Assembly: GCA_005885325.1 (NCBI GenBank)
Contig: VAYX01000119.1
Span: forward strand, 1-10,211
DNA length: 10,211 nt
Origin: Actinomycetota bacterium
GTDB taxonomy: Bacteria > Actinomycetota > UBA4738 > HRBIN12
Direction of reading: 5' to 3'
Shown here: piece after piece, positions 1-6,154 of the stretch
Layout of the letters: the number at the start of each line of letters is the position of its first letter
Position numbering within the stretch: position 1 is the stretch's first letter
The notes under the pieces: model-generated
Databases searched by the model: none
The model's input: the letters and a program-made list of their open reading frames with translations, nothing else
Told to the model about the DNA's origin: nothing
Translations under genes and position numbers: made by a program

Positions 1-233
1 CTCGATGGGAGCTGGGGGATCCCCAGGTCCACGTGGGTCTTGACCGTTCCGGAGATCGGCGTCCTGCTGGCCACGGCATGGAGGGTCGATGCGATCAGCG
101 TGGACGGCGCGACCAGCGGCAGTTCGGGCGTCGGGGCGGCCCGGCCGACCGACAGCCACCCCACCGCGAGCACGATGGTCACAGCGAGGATGGCGGCGGT
201 GAAGGCCGAGCGGGACCTCAGCAGGCGGGCCAT
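1..233 (-). CDS. Exported LolA-like protein, N-terminal part (runs off the window)
   Basis: Only the first 77 residues are visible; the gene continues past the left edge. It starts MARLLRSRSAF, followed by one hydrophobic segment (about residues 11-30, ending near VGWLSVGRAAP), which reads as a signal peptide or N-terminal anchor after an Arg-rich n-region. The mature part has a pattern (APSTLIASTLHAV at 42-54, then SGTVKTHVDLGIPQLPS at 61-77) that I associate with actinobacterial outer-membrane-lipoprotein-sorting (LolA/RseB-like) proteins, in which a first beta strand 'SGTV...DLGLP' follows a short helix. Such proteins are extracytoplasmic and often sit beside ABC transporter or sigma-factor genes; the neighbour beyond the edge is unknown. 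The ATG is supported by GAGGT five bases upstream. It lies 82 bases downstream of the membrane-protein gene on the same strand. Family call is moderate because the diagnostic C-terminal part is missing. Confidence 0.55.
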   Translation of the reverse strand, partial: MARLLRSRSAFTAAILAVTIVLAVGWLSVGRAAPTPELPLVAPSTLIASTLHAVASRTPISGTVKTHVDLGIPQLPS

Positions 234-315
234 GGCTACCTCATAGCATCCCACGGCACCCCGGTTCGAGAGCTGTCGCGGGAACGCCGCACCTTCGCTA
301 CGGCATCGCGACGAG

Positions 316-627
316 TCAGTTCGAAGCGCGACGACCTAGGGCGAACCCCGCGAGCAGTTGGAGCACGGCGAGCCCGATCGGGACCATGAAGTACCACCGG
401 AACCGGGCGATATCGCTCGTGGGCTTTCCGTCGACGCTCGTGAGCGAGTAGATCAGGAACAGCCCGGCGAAGGCGAACCACAGGCCCACGCGGCCGGTGA
501 CGTACAGGGCGTACAGCACGTGGTCCGCGATGTCGGCGCCCTCGAACCGGCGGCGCGACCACGTCCACAGCGACCGGAGGCCCGCCAGAGCGAACGCACC
601 GGCCACCACGAGCTCGAGGACGTTCAT
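316..627 (-). CDS. Small integral membrane protein, unknown function
   Basis: 103 residues with three likely membrane helices: about 4-20 (LELVVAGAFALAGLRSL), about 37-60 (VLYALYVTGRVGLWFAFAGLF) and about 79-97 (FMVPIGLAVLQLLAGFAL). A basic stretch (WSRRRF) follows helix 1 and the protein ends GRRASN, so the loops carry positive charge. No catalytic motif is seen and I do not recognise the family. The start is fixed by context: the ATG at 627 shares bases with the TGA of the upstream phosphoribosyltransferase gene (ATGA overlap), indicating translational coupling. It is the last gene of a three-gene unit read leftwards from 1447. An in-frame extension upstream would lie inside the phosphoribosyltransferase gene and has arginine/glycine-rich shadow composition, so I excluded it. 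Confidence 0.7.
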   Translation of the reverse strand: MNVLELVVAGAFALAGLRSLWTWSRRRFEGADIADHVLYALYVTGRVGLWFAFAGLFLIYSLTSVDGKPTSDIARFRWYFMVPIGLAVLQLLAGFALGRRASN

Positions 628-1265
628 CCGGAGGGCGTCGCCGCCCTTGCCAGGGCGGCGACGACCTCCTCGTCGGAGACCTGGTCGAACCGCCGGTACC
701 ACTCCCCCACCGCGAAGAACGGCTGGGGCGCGGCGAGGATCACCACGTCGTCGGCCTCCGCGCGCAGCCGGCCGAGTGCGGCGCCGGGGGCAACGGGCAC
801 CGCGAGCACCACCGTGCTCGCGCCCTGGGCCTTGGCCCACCGGACTGCGGCAACCGCCGTTCCCCCCGTCGCCACCCCGTCGTCGACGACGATGGCCACC
901 TTCCCGGCCACGTCCGCGGGGGGCCTACCGCCTCGGTACGCTGCCATCCGGCGTTCGATCTCCCGCTCCTGCGCGGCGATCTCCTGCTCGACGTACTGCG
1001 GGGACACGCCCATCATCTGGATCATCCGATCGTCGAGGACACGCACCCCCGGCGCGATGGCGCCGAGCCCGAGCTCCGGGTTGCCCGGCGCGCCGATCTT
1101 GCGCGGCACGACCACGTCCAGGGGAGCGCCGAGGTGTCGGGCGACCACCTCGCCGACGATCACCCCGCCCCTGGGGATCGCCAGGACGACCACGTCCCGT
1201 CCGGCGTAGTCGAGCAGCGCCGTGGCCAGCCGCTCGCCGGCGTCCACCCGATCCTCGAAGATCAC
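624..1265 (-). CDS. Phosphoribosyltransferase family protein (COG1926 type)
   Basis: 213 residues of a type I phosphoribosyltransferase fold. The PRPP-binding loop is clear at 126-136 (VVDDGVATGGT), with the two acidic residues D128-D129 ahead of the T-G-G-T turn. The N-terminal half has the features of the stand-alone COG1926 group: F-x-D-R at 3-6, AIPRGGVIVGEVVA at 29-42 and PRKIGAPGNPELGLGAIA at 54-71. A charged helix (about 92-110) replaces the hood found in nucleobase enzymes, so the substrate cannot be named. The protein is presumably cytoplasmic. The start is a GTG at 1265 whose bases overlap the TGA of the upstream 61-aa gene (GTGA), and its own stop overlaps the next gene (ATGA), so all three should be translated as a coupled set. 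Family assignment is strong; the reaction is unknown. Confidence 0.88.
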   Translation of the reverse strand: MIFEDRVDAGERLATALLDYAGRDVVVLAIPRGGVIVGEVVARHLGAPLDVVVPRKIGAPGNPELGLGAIAPGVRVLDDRMIQMMGVSPQYVEQEIAAQEREIERRMAAYRGGRPPADVAGKVAIVVDDGVATGGTAVAAVRWAKAQGASTVVLAVPVAPGAALGRLRAEADDVVILAAPQPFFAVGEWYRRFDQVSDEEVVAALARAATPSG

Positions 1266-1447
1266 TCGCTCCCAGGGAAGCGTGGCGCCTCGCCCTCCTC
1301 GATCTCCCTGCGGGCCCGATCCTCTTCCTCCTCGCGCCTGCGGTCCTTCATCACCTTCTCGGGCGGGGGCATGGGCTTTCGGATGGACCGATAGGTCTCG
1401 AGGAACCCGGTCCGTTTCGCCCGCTTCTTCTTCTTGGCCCTGGCCAT
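1262..1447 (-). CDS. Small highly charged protein, unknown function
   Basis: 61 residues beginning MARAKKKKRAKR and containing the short segment YRSIRKPMPPPEKV (19-32), followed by a run of mixed Arg/Glu (34-52) likely to form a charged helix. No membrane segment, Cys or Trp. I do not recognise a named family, although the R-K-P-M-P-P-P element looks like a conserved core. It heads the unit with the phosphoribosyltransferase (GTGA overlap) and the membrane protein. The start at 1447 is the only ATG before the strand turns into the intergenic region, and a GATAAT box ends six bases upstream, so the transcript probably begins at the start codon itself. Lys-rich N-terminus could contact nucleic acid, but that is only a guess. 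Confidence 0.65.
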   Translation of the reverse strand: MARAKKKKRAKRTGFLETYRSIRKPMPPPEKVMKDRRREEEEDRARREIEEGEAPRFPGSE

Positions 1448-1453
1448 ACCCCG

Positions 1454-1459
1454 ATTATC
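1454..1459 (-). promoter_or_regulatory. -10 box of a probable leaderless promoter for the 1447-to-316 unit
   Basis: On the minus strand GATAAT (5 of 6 to TATAAT) is followed by six bases, CGGGGT, and then the ATG at 1447. A transcript starting about seven bases after the -10 would begin at or next to the start codon, and no Shine-Dalgarno is present. No convincing -35 is visible (GTCCTC or TGTCCT at the right distance). Confidence 0.5.
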
Positions 1460-1489
1460 CCGCCGCGGCAACGCCGGAGGACACGGGCG

Positions 1490-1519
1490 TTGGCGCGTCC
1501 TCCGGCCGGTCGATACGCT
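1490..1519 (+). promoter_or_regulatory. Candidate promoter of the Lrp-like gene
   Basis: TTGGCG at 1490-1495 (4 of 6 to TTGACA), an 18-base spacer, and TACGCT at 1514-1519, which fits the actinobacterial TANNNT -10. Transcription would start near 1526, leaving a leader of about 24 bases that carries the Shine-Dalgarno GGGAGG at 1538-1543. It is divergent to the GATAAT promoter at 1454-1459. Confidence 0.5.
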
Positions 1520-1549
1520 GTGGGTCCGCGCCAACGAGGGAGGTCCGTC

Positions 1550-1786
1550 GTGGTGGTCCAGGCCTACATCCTGATCCAGACCGAGGTGGGCAAGGCGGCC
1601 CAGGTGGCCAAGGAAGTTCGGGACATCGGGGGCGTGGCCGAGGCCGAGGATGTGACGGGGCCCTACGACGTGATCGTCCGCGCCGAGGCCAAGAACGTCG
1701 ACGAGCTGGGCAAGCTCGTGGTGGCCAAGATCCAGTCGGTCGAGGGGATCACGCGCACGCTGACCTGCCCGGTCGTCCATCTGTAG
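1550..1786 (+). CDS. Stand-alone Lrp/AsnC ligand-binding (RAM) domain protein
   Basis: 78 residues: VVQAYILIQTEVGKA at the start, GVAEAEDVTGPYDVIVRAEA at 28-47, and VEGITRTLTCPVVHL at the end. This is the beta-alpha-beta-beta-alpha-beta RAM domain of Lrp/AsnC regulators without the helix-turn-helix. The G-P-Y-D segment (37-40) corresponds to the conserved turn facing the effector pocket in the multimer. Such proteins assemble as rings and may bind amino acids or modulate full-length Lrp proteins; they do not bind DNA themselves. The GTG at 1550 is chosen because GGGAGG (1538-1543) lies six bases before it; the open frame reaching far upstream is antisense to other genes. I recall a nearly identical small protein next to ddl and thiL in Streptomyces. 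It is convergent with ddl, 22 bases away. Confidence 0.9.
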   Translation: MVVQAYILIQTEVGKAAQVAKEVRDIGGVAEAEDVTGPYDVIVRAEAKNVDELGKLVVAKIQSVEGITRTLTCPVVHL

Positions 1787-1808
1787 ACCCCCTCGAGGAC
1801 GGCGGCCC

Positions 1809-2915
1809 TCAGGGATCCAGGCCCGTCCCCTTCTTCCGCTCCCGCTCGTGGCGCTCCACCGCCAGCTCGACCAGCCGATCGATCAGCTCGGGATAGGAGA
1901 GGCCGGAGGCCGCCCACAGCTTGGGATACATCGAGATTTGGGTGAACCCCGGGATGGTGTTGATCTCGTTGATCAGCACATCTCCGCTCGGCCGGAGGAA
2001 GAAGTCCAACCGGGCCATCCCGGCACCGTCGACAGCCAGGAAGGCCGCAACGGCCAGCCGTTGCGTTTCCTCCAAGATCTCCGGCGAGACGTTCGCCGGG
2101 ATCAGGAGTTCGGCTCCCTTCTCGTCGAGGTACTTCGCCTCGTAGCTGTAGAACTCGTGCCGAGGCACGATCTCACCGGCGACGGACGCCACCGGATCGT
2201 CGTTGCCGAGCACGGCCACCTCGAGCTCCCGTCCACCCTCCACGGCCCGCTCCAGCAGGGCCTTGCGTCCGTACCGGAACGCGCGCTCCAACGCGCCCCG
2301 GAGGTCCGCCCGGCCGTGCACCTTGGTCACGCCGACGGACGAGCCGAGCGAGGCGGGCTTGGCGAAGAGCGGGTACCCCAGGTGCTCCGCGCCGGCCTCC
2401 ACGGCCTCGGGGTCCTCCTCCCACTCGCGTTCGAGCACCACCTCGTGCTCCACGACGGGGATCCCGGCCGCCCGGAACAGAACCTTCTGCACCGCCTTGT
2501 CCATGCCAACCGCCGAAGCCAGCACGCCGGCCCCCACGTACGGCACTCCGGCCACTTCCAGGAACCCCTGGATCGAGCCGTCCTCCCCGTACGGGCCGTG
2601 CATCACCGGGAACACCACGTCGATGGGAGTCCGGGACCCGTCCTCGGCCACCAGGGTCTGGGACCCCGGCTCCTGGTCCAAAGCCACCTCCGGACCCGAG
2701 GCCTCGGTCACCCGTGGCAGGTGGCCGGGCGGCCCGGCCGCCAGGGCGGCCGGGCCGCCCGGCACGAGCTGCCACCGCCCCTCCCTGGTGACGCCGATGG
2801 GGATGACCTCGTACCGCCCGGGGTCCAGGGCGTCCATCACCGAGCGGGCGGAGACCACGGAGACCTCGTGCTCGGCGGATCGCCCTCCGAACAGGATGGC
2901 GATCCGCCGCCTCAT
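1809..2915 (-). CDS. ddl: D-alanine--D-alanine ligase
   Basis: 368 residues, typical length for the ATP-grasp D-Ala-D-Ala ligase that makes the dipeptide for peptidoglycan in the cytoplasm. Motifs in order: FGGRSAEHEVSVVSA at 9-23 (with the conserved Glu15), HGPYGEDGSIQG at 106-117, KPASLGSSVGV at 186-196, the omega-loop FYSYEAKYL at 255-263, MARLDFF at 300-306 and INEINTIPGF at 315-324. The Mg ligands D304, E317 and N319 are all present. The omega loop carries Tyr as in D-Ala-adding enzymes; VanA-type D-lactate ligases have a different loop with His, so this is a housekeeping ligase. The ATG at 2915 overlaps the stop of the trans-sulfuration gene (ATGA). Residues 52-64 (PGGPAALAAGPPG) are encoded by a perfect inverted repeat and lie in a region that varies in the family, so activity is probably unaffected. 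Confidence 0.96.
   Translation of the reverse strand: MRRRIAILFGGRSAEHEVSVVSARSVMDALDPGRYEVIPIGVTREGRWQLVPGGPAALAAGPPGHLPRVTEASGPEVALDQEPGSQTLVAEDGSRTPIDVVFPVMHGPYGEDGSIQGFLEVAGVPYVGAGVLASAVGMDKAVQKVLFRAAGIPVVEHEVVLEREWEEDPEAVEAGAEHLGYPLFAKPASLGSSVGVTKVHGRADLRGALERAFRYGRKALLERAVEGGRELEVAVLGNDDPVASVAGEIVPRHEFYSYEAKYLDEKGAELLIPANVSPEILEETQRLAVAAFLAVDGAGMARLDFFLRPSGDVLINEINTIPGFTQISMYPKLWAASGLSYPELIDRLVELAVERHERERKKGTGLDP
2724..2763. repeat. Perfect 19-bp inverted repeat with 2-base centre, inside ddl
   Basis: Left arm 2724-2742 reads gccgggcggcccggccgcc; 2745-2763 is its exact reverse complement; only the central AG (2743-2744) is unpaired. Both arms are pure G/C. In ddl it encodes the low-complexity segment at residues 52-64. 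The arms also contain shorter nested palindromes, so the DNA or RNA could form a very stable hairpin or cruciform. Confidence 0.9.
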
Positions 2916-4096
2916 GCCTTCTCCAAGGCCCGGTCGAAGTCCTCGATCAGGTCTTCCACGTCCTCGAGGCCCACGCTCACCCGGACCAGGCCGTCGGCGA
3001 TCCCCGCCGCCCGGCGGGCAACGGGATCCATCTGTCGGTGGGTGGTGGACGCGGCGTGGCCGACGAGCGTGTGGGTTCCCCCCAAGCTCGTGGCGATCCA
3101 CGCGAGGTCGAGCGCGTCACAGAACCGCATCCCTGCCTCGACGCCGCCTTCGATCTCGAAGGCCAGCATCCCGCCGAACCCTCGGGGCAAGAGCCGTCGT
3201 GCCACCTCGTGATGCGGATGCGAGGCCAGTCCCGGATAGTGCACCCGCTCCACCTTGGCGCGCGCTTCGAGGAACTCGGCGAGCGCCTGCGCGCTTCGCG
3301 AGTGCCGTTCCATCCGCAGCTCCAGCGTCATCAGGCCGCGGAGGGCGAGCCAGGCCTCGAAGGGCGCCATCGTGCCACCGGTCTCGATGGCCATGTCGCG
3401 GAACCGCCGCATCCCGTCCTCGGTGGTCGCCACGACGCCGCCCGTGAGGTCATGGTGGCCGCCGATGTACTTGGTGGCCGAGTGGAGCACGTGGTCGAAC
3501 CCGAACCGGGCGGGGTTGCACAGGTACGGGGAGGCGAACGTGTTGTCCACCGCCGCAGGGACACCGCTCGCCCGGCACATGGCGCCCAGGACCTCGAGGT
3601 CCGCGACGGTCACGTTCGGGTTCGCGATCGTCTCGACGTAGAAGAGCACCGCGTCAGGGAGCGCCGCCGCGACCGCGTCGGGATCGTGCGGGCTGACGAA
3701 GGTCACCTCGATCCCGTATCGCGGGAGCACCTTCGTGAACAGCGAGAAGCTGCCCCCGTAGAGCTCGTTGCTGGCGACGATCCGGTCGCCCGCCCGCGCG
3801 AGCGACGTGACGACGGTGTGGACCGCCGCCATCCCCGACGCGAACGAGAACCCCGACTCCGTCTCCTCCAGCTCGGCGATCGCTCGCTCGAACGTGAGCA
3901 GCGTGGGATTGCCGTATCCCCTCGTGTACGTGTAGCCGGGACGGCGGAAGCTGATCGTCTCGGCATAGTCCTCCGACGTGTCGAACCGAAAGGTGGAGGT
4001 CTGGAAGATCGGCACGCTCGGGGTCTGCTGATCCATCGGTGGCGGAGGGACATGGATGGCCCGCGTGGTGAACCCCGGCCTACGCTCCTTGTTCAT
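2912..4096 (-). CDS. PLP-dependent trans-sulfuration enzyme (cystathionine/methionine gamma-lyase-like)
   Basis: 394 residues of the Cys/Met metabolism PLP family. Visible: YTYTRGYGNP at 56-65 (Tyr and Arg that hold the PLP phosphate of the partner subunit), SGMAAVHT at 87-94, AAVDNTFASPYL at 181-192 with the pyridine-nitrogen aspartate D184, and HSATKYIGGH at 205-214 with the PLP lysine K209. The specificity region is unusual: SLGGTHTLVGHAASTTH (337-353) has His342 where cystathionine gamma-lyases and synthases usually have Glu (GGVES), and ELYGGSF (111-117) has Gly where methionine gamma-lyase has its active-site Cys. The substrate (cystathionine, homocysteine, methionine or an acylated homoserine) therefore cannot be fixed. 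The stop overlaps the ddl start by 4 bases, implying co-translation. TACGCT ends seven bases before the ATG with no Shine-Dalgarno, so it may also have its own leaderless transcript. Confidence 0.9.
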   Translation of the reverse strand: MNKERRPGFTTRAIHVPPPPMDQQTPSVPIFQTSTFRFDTSEDYAETISFRRPGYTYTRGYGNPTLLTFERAIAELEETESGFSFASGMAAVHTVVTSLARAGDRIVASNELYGGSFSLFTKVLPRYGIEVTFVSPHDPDAVAAALPDAVLFYVETIANPNVTVADLEVLGAMCRASGVPAAVDNTFASPYLCNPARFGFDHVLHSATKYIGGHHDLTGGVVATTEDGMRRFRDMAIETGGTMAPFEAWLALRGLMTLELRMERHSRSAQALAEFLEARAKVERVHYPGLASHPHHEVARRLLPRGFGGMLAFEIEGGVEAGMRFCDALDLAWIATSLGGTHTLVGHAASTTHRQMDPVARRAAGIADGLVRVSVGLEDVEDLIEDFDRALEKA

Positions 4097-4103
4097 GCGG
4101 TCA

Positions 4104-4109
4104 AGCGTA
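4104..4109 (-). promoter_or_regulatory. -10 box of a probable leaderless promoter for the trans-sulfuration gene
   Basis: TACGCT on the minus strand (TANNNT), then seven bases TGACCGC, then the ATG at 4096. It lies in the 16-base gap after the plsC stop. No Shine-Dalgarno is in place and no clear -35 is seen upstream (ACCCCA at a 17-base spacing). Confidence 0.4.
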
Positions 4110-4112
4110 GCC

Positions 4113-4784
4113 TCAGGCCCATCGCTTGGGGTAGCGGGACCGGAGATCGTCCACCAGCACCGTGAGCCGGTCCATGAGCTCGTCCGTGAGCCGTCGCACC
4201 AGCTCCTGGTCCTGCGCCGAGGCTGGGCCCATGGCCGGGGGCTCCAGGGGCTCGCCCGCCTTCAGCCAGATGGGACGCCCGAAGGTGAAGCGCTTCGGGC
4301 CGCCCTTGCGCCACACGTACTGACCGCCCCACGTGGCCACCGGCAGGATGGGGACCCCGGTCCGGATCGACAAGCGGACGGCTCCGGTCTTGCCACGCAT
4401 GGGGGACAGATCGGGATTCTCGGTCATGCTGGTGCCTTCGGGATAGATCACCACCACCTCGCCCCGGTCGAGCGCGCGCGCCGCCTCCTCGAGCGGCGCC
4501 TGGTCCCCGGTTCCGCGGCGAACGGGGATCTGCCCCGCCCCCCGCAGGACCACGCGAAGGAACGGGTTCTCGAACAGCTCCGCCTTGGCCAGGAACCTCG
4601 GGCGCCTGCCCGCCTGTACCACGAAGTACGCGTGGGCCAGGGGATCGAGATAGGAGAGATGGTTGCCGACGATGATGATGGGCCCCTCGCGCGGCACCCG
4701 CTCGACGCCTTCGAGCCGCCAGTTGAACCACAGCTTCAGCGGGGGAACCACGATGGCCTTCGCAACGGCGAACCAGGGTTCCAG
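4113..4784 (-). CDS. plsC: Lysophospholipid acyltransferase (1-acyl-glycerol-3-phosphate acyltransferase, PlsC type)
   Basis: About 223 residues. Acyltransferase block I is NHLSYLD (His42, Asp47, catalytic HX4D), block II is GQIPVRRG around 84-91, block III is YPEGTSM (Glu116-Gly117-Thr118) and block IV is VPILPVA around 144-150. The enzyme would acylate lysophosphatidate on the inner face of the membrane. The start is uncertain: no ATG is available, and the frame stays open upstream only because it runs through the broken bioY. AGGAGG lies four bases before a CTG at 4784 that would give (M)EPWFAVAKAIVVPPLKLWF, a plausible PlsC N-terminus; the next option is a GTG at 4751, which would remove part of the N-terminal amphipathic helix. 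The gene follows bioY and precedes the trans-sulfuration gene on the same strand, probably co-transcribed. Confidence 0.88.
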   Translation of the reverse strand: MEPWFAVAKAIVVPPLKLWFNWRLEGVERVPREGPIIIVGNHLSYLDPLAHAYFVVQAGRRPRFLAKAELFENPFLRVVLRGAGQIPVRRGTGDQAPLEEAARALDRGEVVVIYPEGTSMTENPDLSPMRGKTGAVRLSIRTGVPILPVATWGGQYVWRKGGPKRFTFGRPIWLKAGEPLEPPAMGPASAQDQELVRRLTDELMDRLTVLVDDLRSRYPKRWA

Positions 4785-4846
4785 GTCCCCTCCTCGCTTG
4801 CGCGATTGTAGTCGCCGTTCCGGGGGCGGCCGCTCCTGCCCGATCG

Positions 4847-5402
4847 CTACCGCTCGCTCACGAAGCGCCAGGCGGTTGGGAGCAAGCCCGCCGCCAAAAG
4901 CAGCTTCAGCGTGTCCCCAACAACGAAGGGCGCAACACCCAGGTTCAGCGCTTTCTCGAGGGGCACGTCCAGGGAGCTCATCAACCAAGGGATGGCCACG
5001 GCGTACAGGACGATCTCGCCGACGAACATGGCACCGATAGCACTGCGAAGGTCGCGGTCCCATCCCCGCCGGGCCAGGGCGCCAACGACCGAGGCGGCCA
5101 CCACGAAGCCCCAGAGGTACCCTCCGGTGACCGAGGCAAGCCTCAGGTAGCCGATGCCACTCGCGCCGCCGGAGAAGAACGGTAGCCCCACCGAGCCCTG
5201 CGCCAGGTAGAGACCTATGGAGAGCGCACCAAAGCCGGGGCCGAGGGACGCGCCCGGTGATGGGGAGGGGAGTGAATGGCAACTTGACCTCGAGCTGAGC
5301 CAGACCCGCCACAATCCAACTGCCCGCAAGAGCGAGCGCCGCGCGGTACGCGAGGTTCGACCTCACACGCGAGGGCGAGGCGGCGATGGCAAGCGTCGTC
5401 AA
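4847..5402 (-). pseudogene. bioY: Frameshifted biotin transporter S component (BioY)
   Basis: Two adjacent frames together give one BioY. Frame one, from a TTG at 5402 (GGAG six bases upstream), reads TTLAIAASPSR and then through LAGSWIVAGLAQLEVKLPFT to PLPITG at about 5253. Frame two starts at 5254 with GASLGPGFGALS and runs through YLAQGSVGLPFFSGGASG, a loop/helix typical of BioY, to a TAG at 4847. In intact BioY proteins the segment between 'PIT' and 'GASLGP' is about eight residues longer (usually like QTFAVLLV). That segment, part of a membrane helix, is missing and the frame is shifted. BioY binds biotin in the membrane as the substrate component of an ECF transporter. As written, the gene would give no functional protein. 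A sequencing or assembly error is possible; otherwise it is a recent pseudogene, since the rest is unblemished. Confidence 0.85.
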
Positions 5403-5488
5403 GGTGATCTCCGTGTGTCCCGTCTCTGGCCAAGCGTACGCCCTGCGGGGCGGCACCCGCCGTTACCCCCGGGCCAGTGGACTCGCGA

Positions 5489-5494
5489 TAGCCT
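5489..5494 (+). promoter_or_regulatory. -10 box of a probable leaderless promoter for cofC
   Basis: TAGCCT (TANNNT) is followed by six bases, TGGACG, and then the ATG at 5501, the same geometry as at 1454-1459. No Shine-Dalgarno precedes the start codon and no good -35 is visible. Confidence 0.4.
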
Positions 5495-5500
5495 TGGACG

Positions 5501-6145
5501 ATGCGGGTCATCGCCGTACCGGTGAAATCGCTCGCGGGGGCCAAGCGCCGGGTCGCCCCCGAGCTCACGCCCCTCGAACGCGGAGCCCTGGCCCTGGCCA
5601 TGCTGGAGGACGTCCTCGACGCTGCCCAGGCGGTGACGGGATGGGAGACCTGGGTCATCTCCCCCGACGAGGTGGTGCTGGAGATCGCCGTCCACCGCGG
5701 CGCCAGGTCGGTTCCGGAGGAGAAACCACCGCTCGCCTCGGCCGTCCGGCAGGTGGAGCGCCTGGCTCTGGAGAGGAAGGCCGATGCGCTCGCCGTTCTG
5801 CCGGGCGACCTCCCGCTGATCACGACCGAGGCCCTGACGGCGGCGCTTCGGACGCTGGGCCCGGTGGTCCTTGCGCCCTCCCACGACGAGGTGGGGACCA
5901 ACCTGCTGCTCCGCCGGCCGCCGAGAGCCATCCCGGCCCGGTTCGGCCCACAGTCGTTCCGCCGGCACCTCGACCAGGCGGAGGCGCGCGGCCTCCCGGC
6001 CGCCGTGGTGGACCGGCGCGAGCTGTCGTTCGACCTCGACCTGCCCTCGGATATCCTGACGCTGCTCGCCACGGGACGGCGTGGCCGTGCGCGCCAGGTC
6101 TGCCTGGAGATGGACCTCCGCGAGCGGTTGACCGCGCAGGGCTAG
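5501..6145 (+). CDS. cofC: 2-phospho-L-lactate/phosphoenolpyruvate guanylyltransferase (coenzyme F420 biosynthesis)
   Basis: 214 residues of the CofC/FbiD family, a small GT-A-like nucleotidyltransferase. Motifs: PVKSLAGAKRRVAPEL at 7-22 (GTP-binding loop with the Lys/Arg pair), LPGDLPLITTEA at 100-111 (metal-binding Asp), DEVGTNLLLRRP at 129-140, FGPQSFRRHL at 148-157 and DLDLPSDI at 178-185. The enzyme joins GTP to phosphoenolpyruvate (as known in mycobacteria) or 2-phospho-L-lactate (archaea), giving the activated side-chain precursor of F420. The rest of the pathway is not in the window. The ATG at 5501 is immediately behind a TANNNT box, so the mRNA is probably leaderless. The gene is divergent from bioY and followed after nine bases by the cold-shock-like gene, whose Shine-Dalgarno touches the cofC stop codon. 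Confidence 0.93.
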   Translation: MRVIAVPVKSLAGAKRRVAPELTPLERGALALAMLEDVLDAAQAVTGWETWVISPDEVVLEIAVHRGARSVPEEKPPLASAVRQVERLALERKADALAVLPGDLPLITTEALTAALRTLGPVVLAPSHDEVGTNLLLRRPPRAIPARFGPQSFRRHLDQAEARGLPAAVVDRRELSFDLDLPSDILTLLATGRRGRARQVCLEMDLRERLTAQG

Positions 6146-6154
6146 GAGGACCGC

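Noticed and set aside
1446..1451. GGGTAT on the minus strand as a SigB-type -10 for the 61-aa gene
   Set aside because: It overlaps the start codon, so a transcript would begin inside the gene; GATAAT just upstream has the right position.
497..1549. Long plus-strand open frame ahead of the Lrp-like protein
   Set aside because: Arg/Pro-rich shadow antisense to the membrane protein, phosphoribosyltransferase and 61-aa genes; only the part from 1550, with its own ribosome-binding site, is protein-like.
1809..2915. Possible VanA-type D-Ala-D-lactate ligase
   Set aside because: The omega loop FYSYEAKYL carries the Tyr of D-Ala-adding enzymes, and no vanH/vanX-like genes are adjacent.
1848..3447. 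Plus-strand long frames opposite ddl and the trans-sulfuration gene
   Set aside because: Antisense of two well-supported enzymes; the composition reflects the GC-rich third positions of the true genes.
4113..5456. A 447-residue open frame that could be read as a fusion of a membrane protein and PlsC
   Set aside because: Its N-terminal part is BioY only up to PITG and then becomes Arg/Pro-rich nonsense; the real BioY continues in another frame. It is open only because bioY is frameshifted.
5403..5500. Biotin regulator site (BirA or BioQ box) or riboswitch between bioY and cofC
   Set aside because: No long inverted repeat or recognisable operator is visible in the 98 bases.
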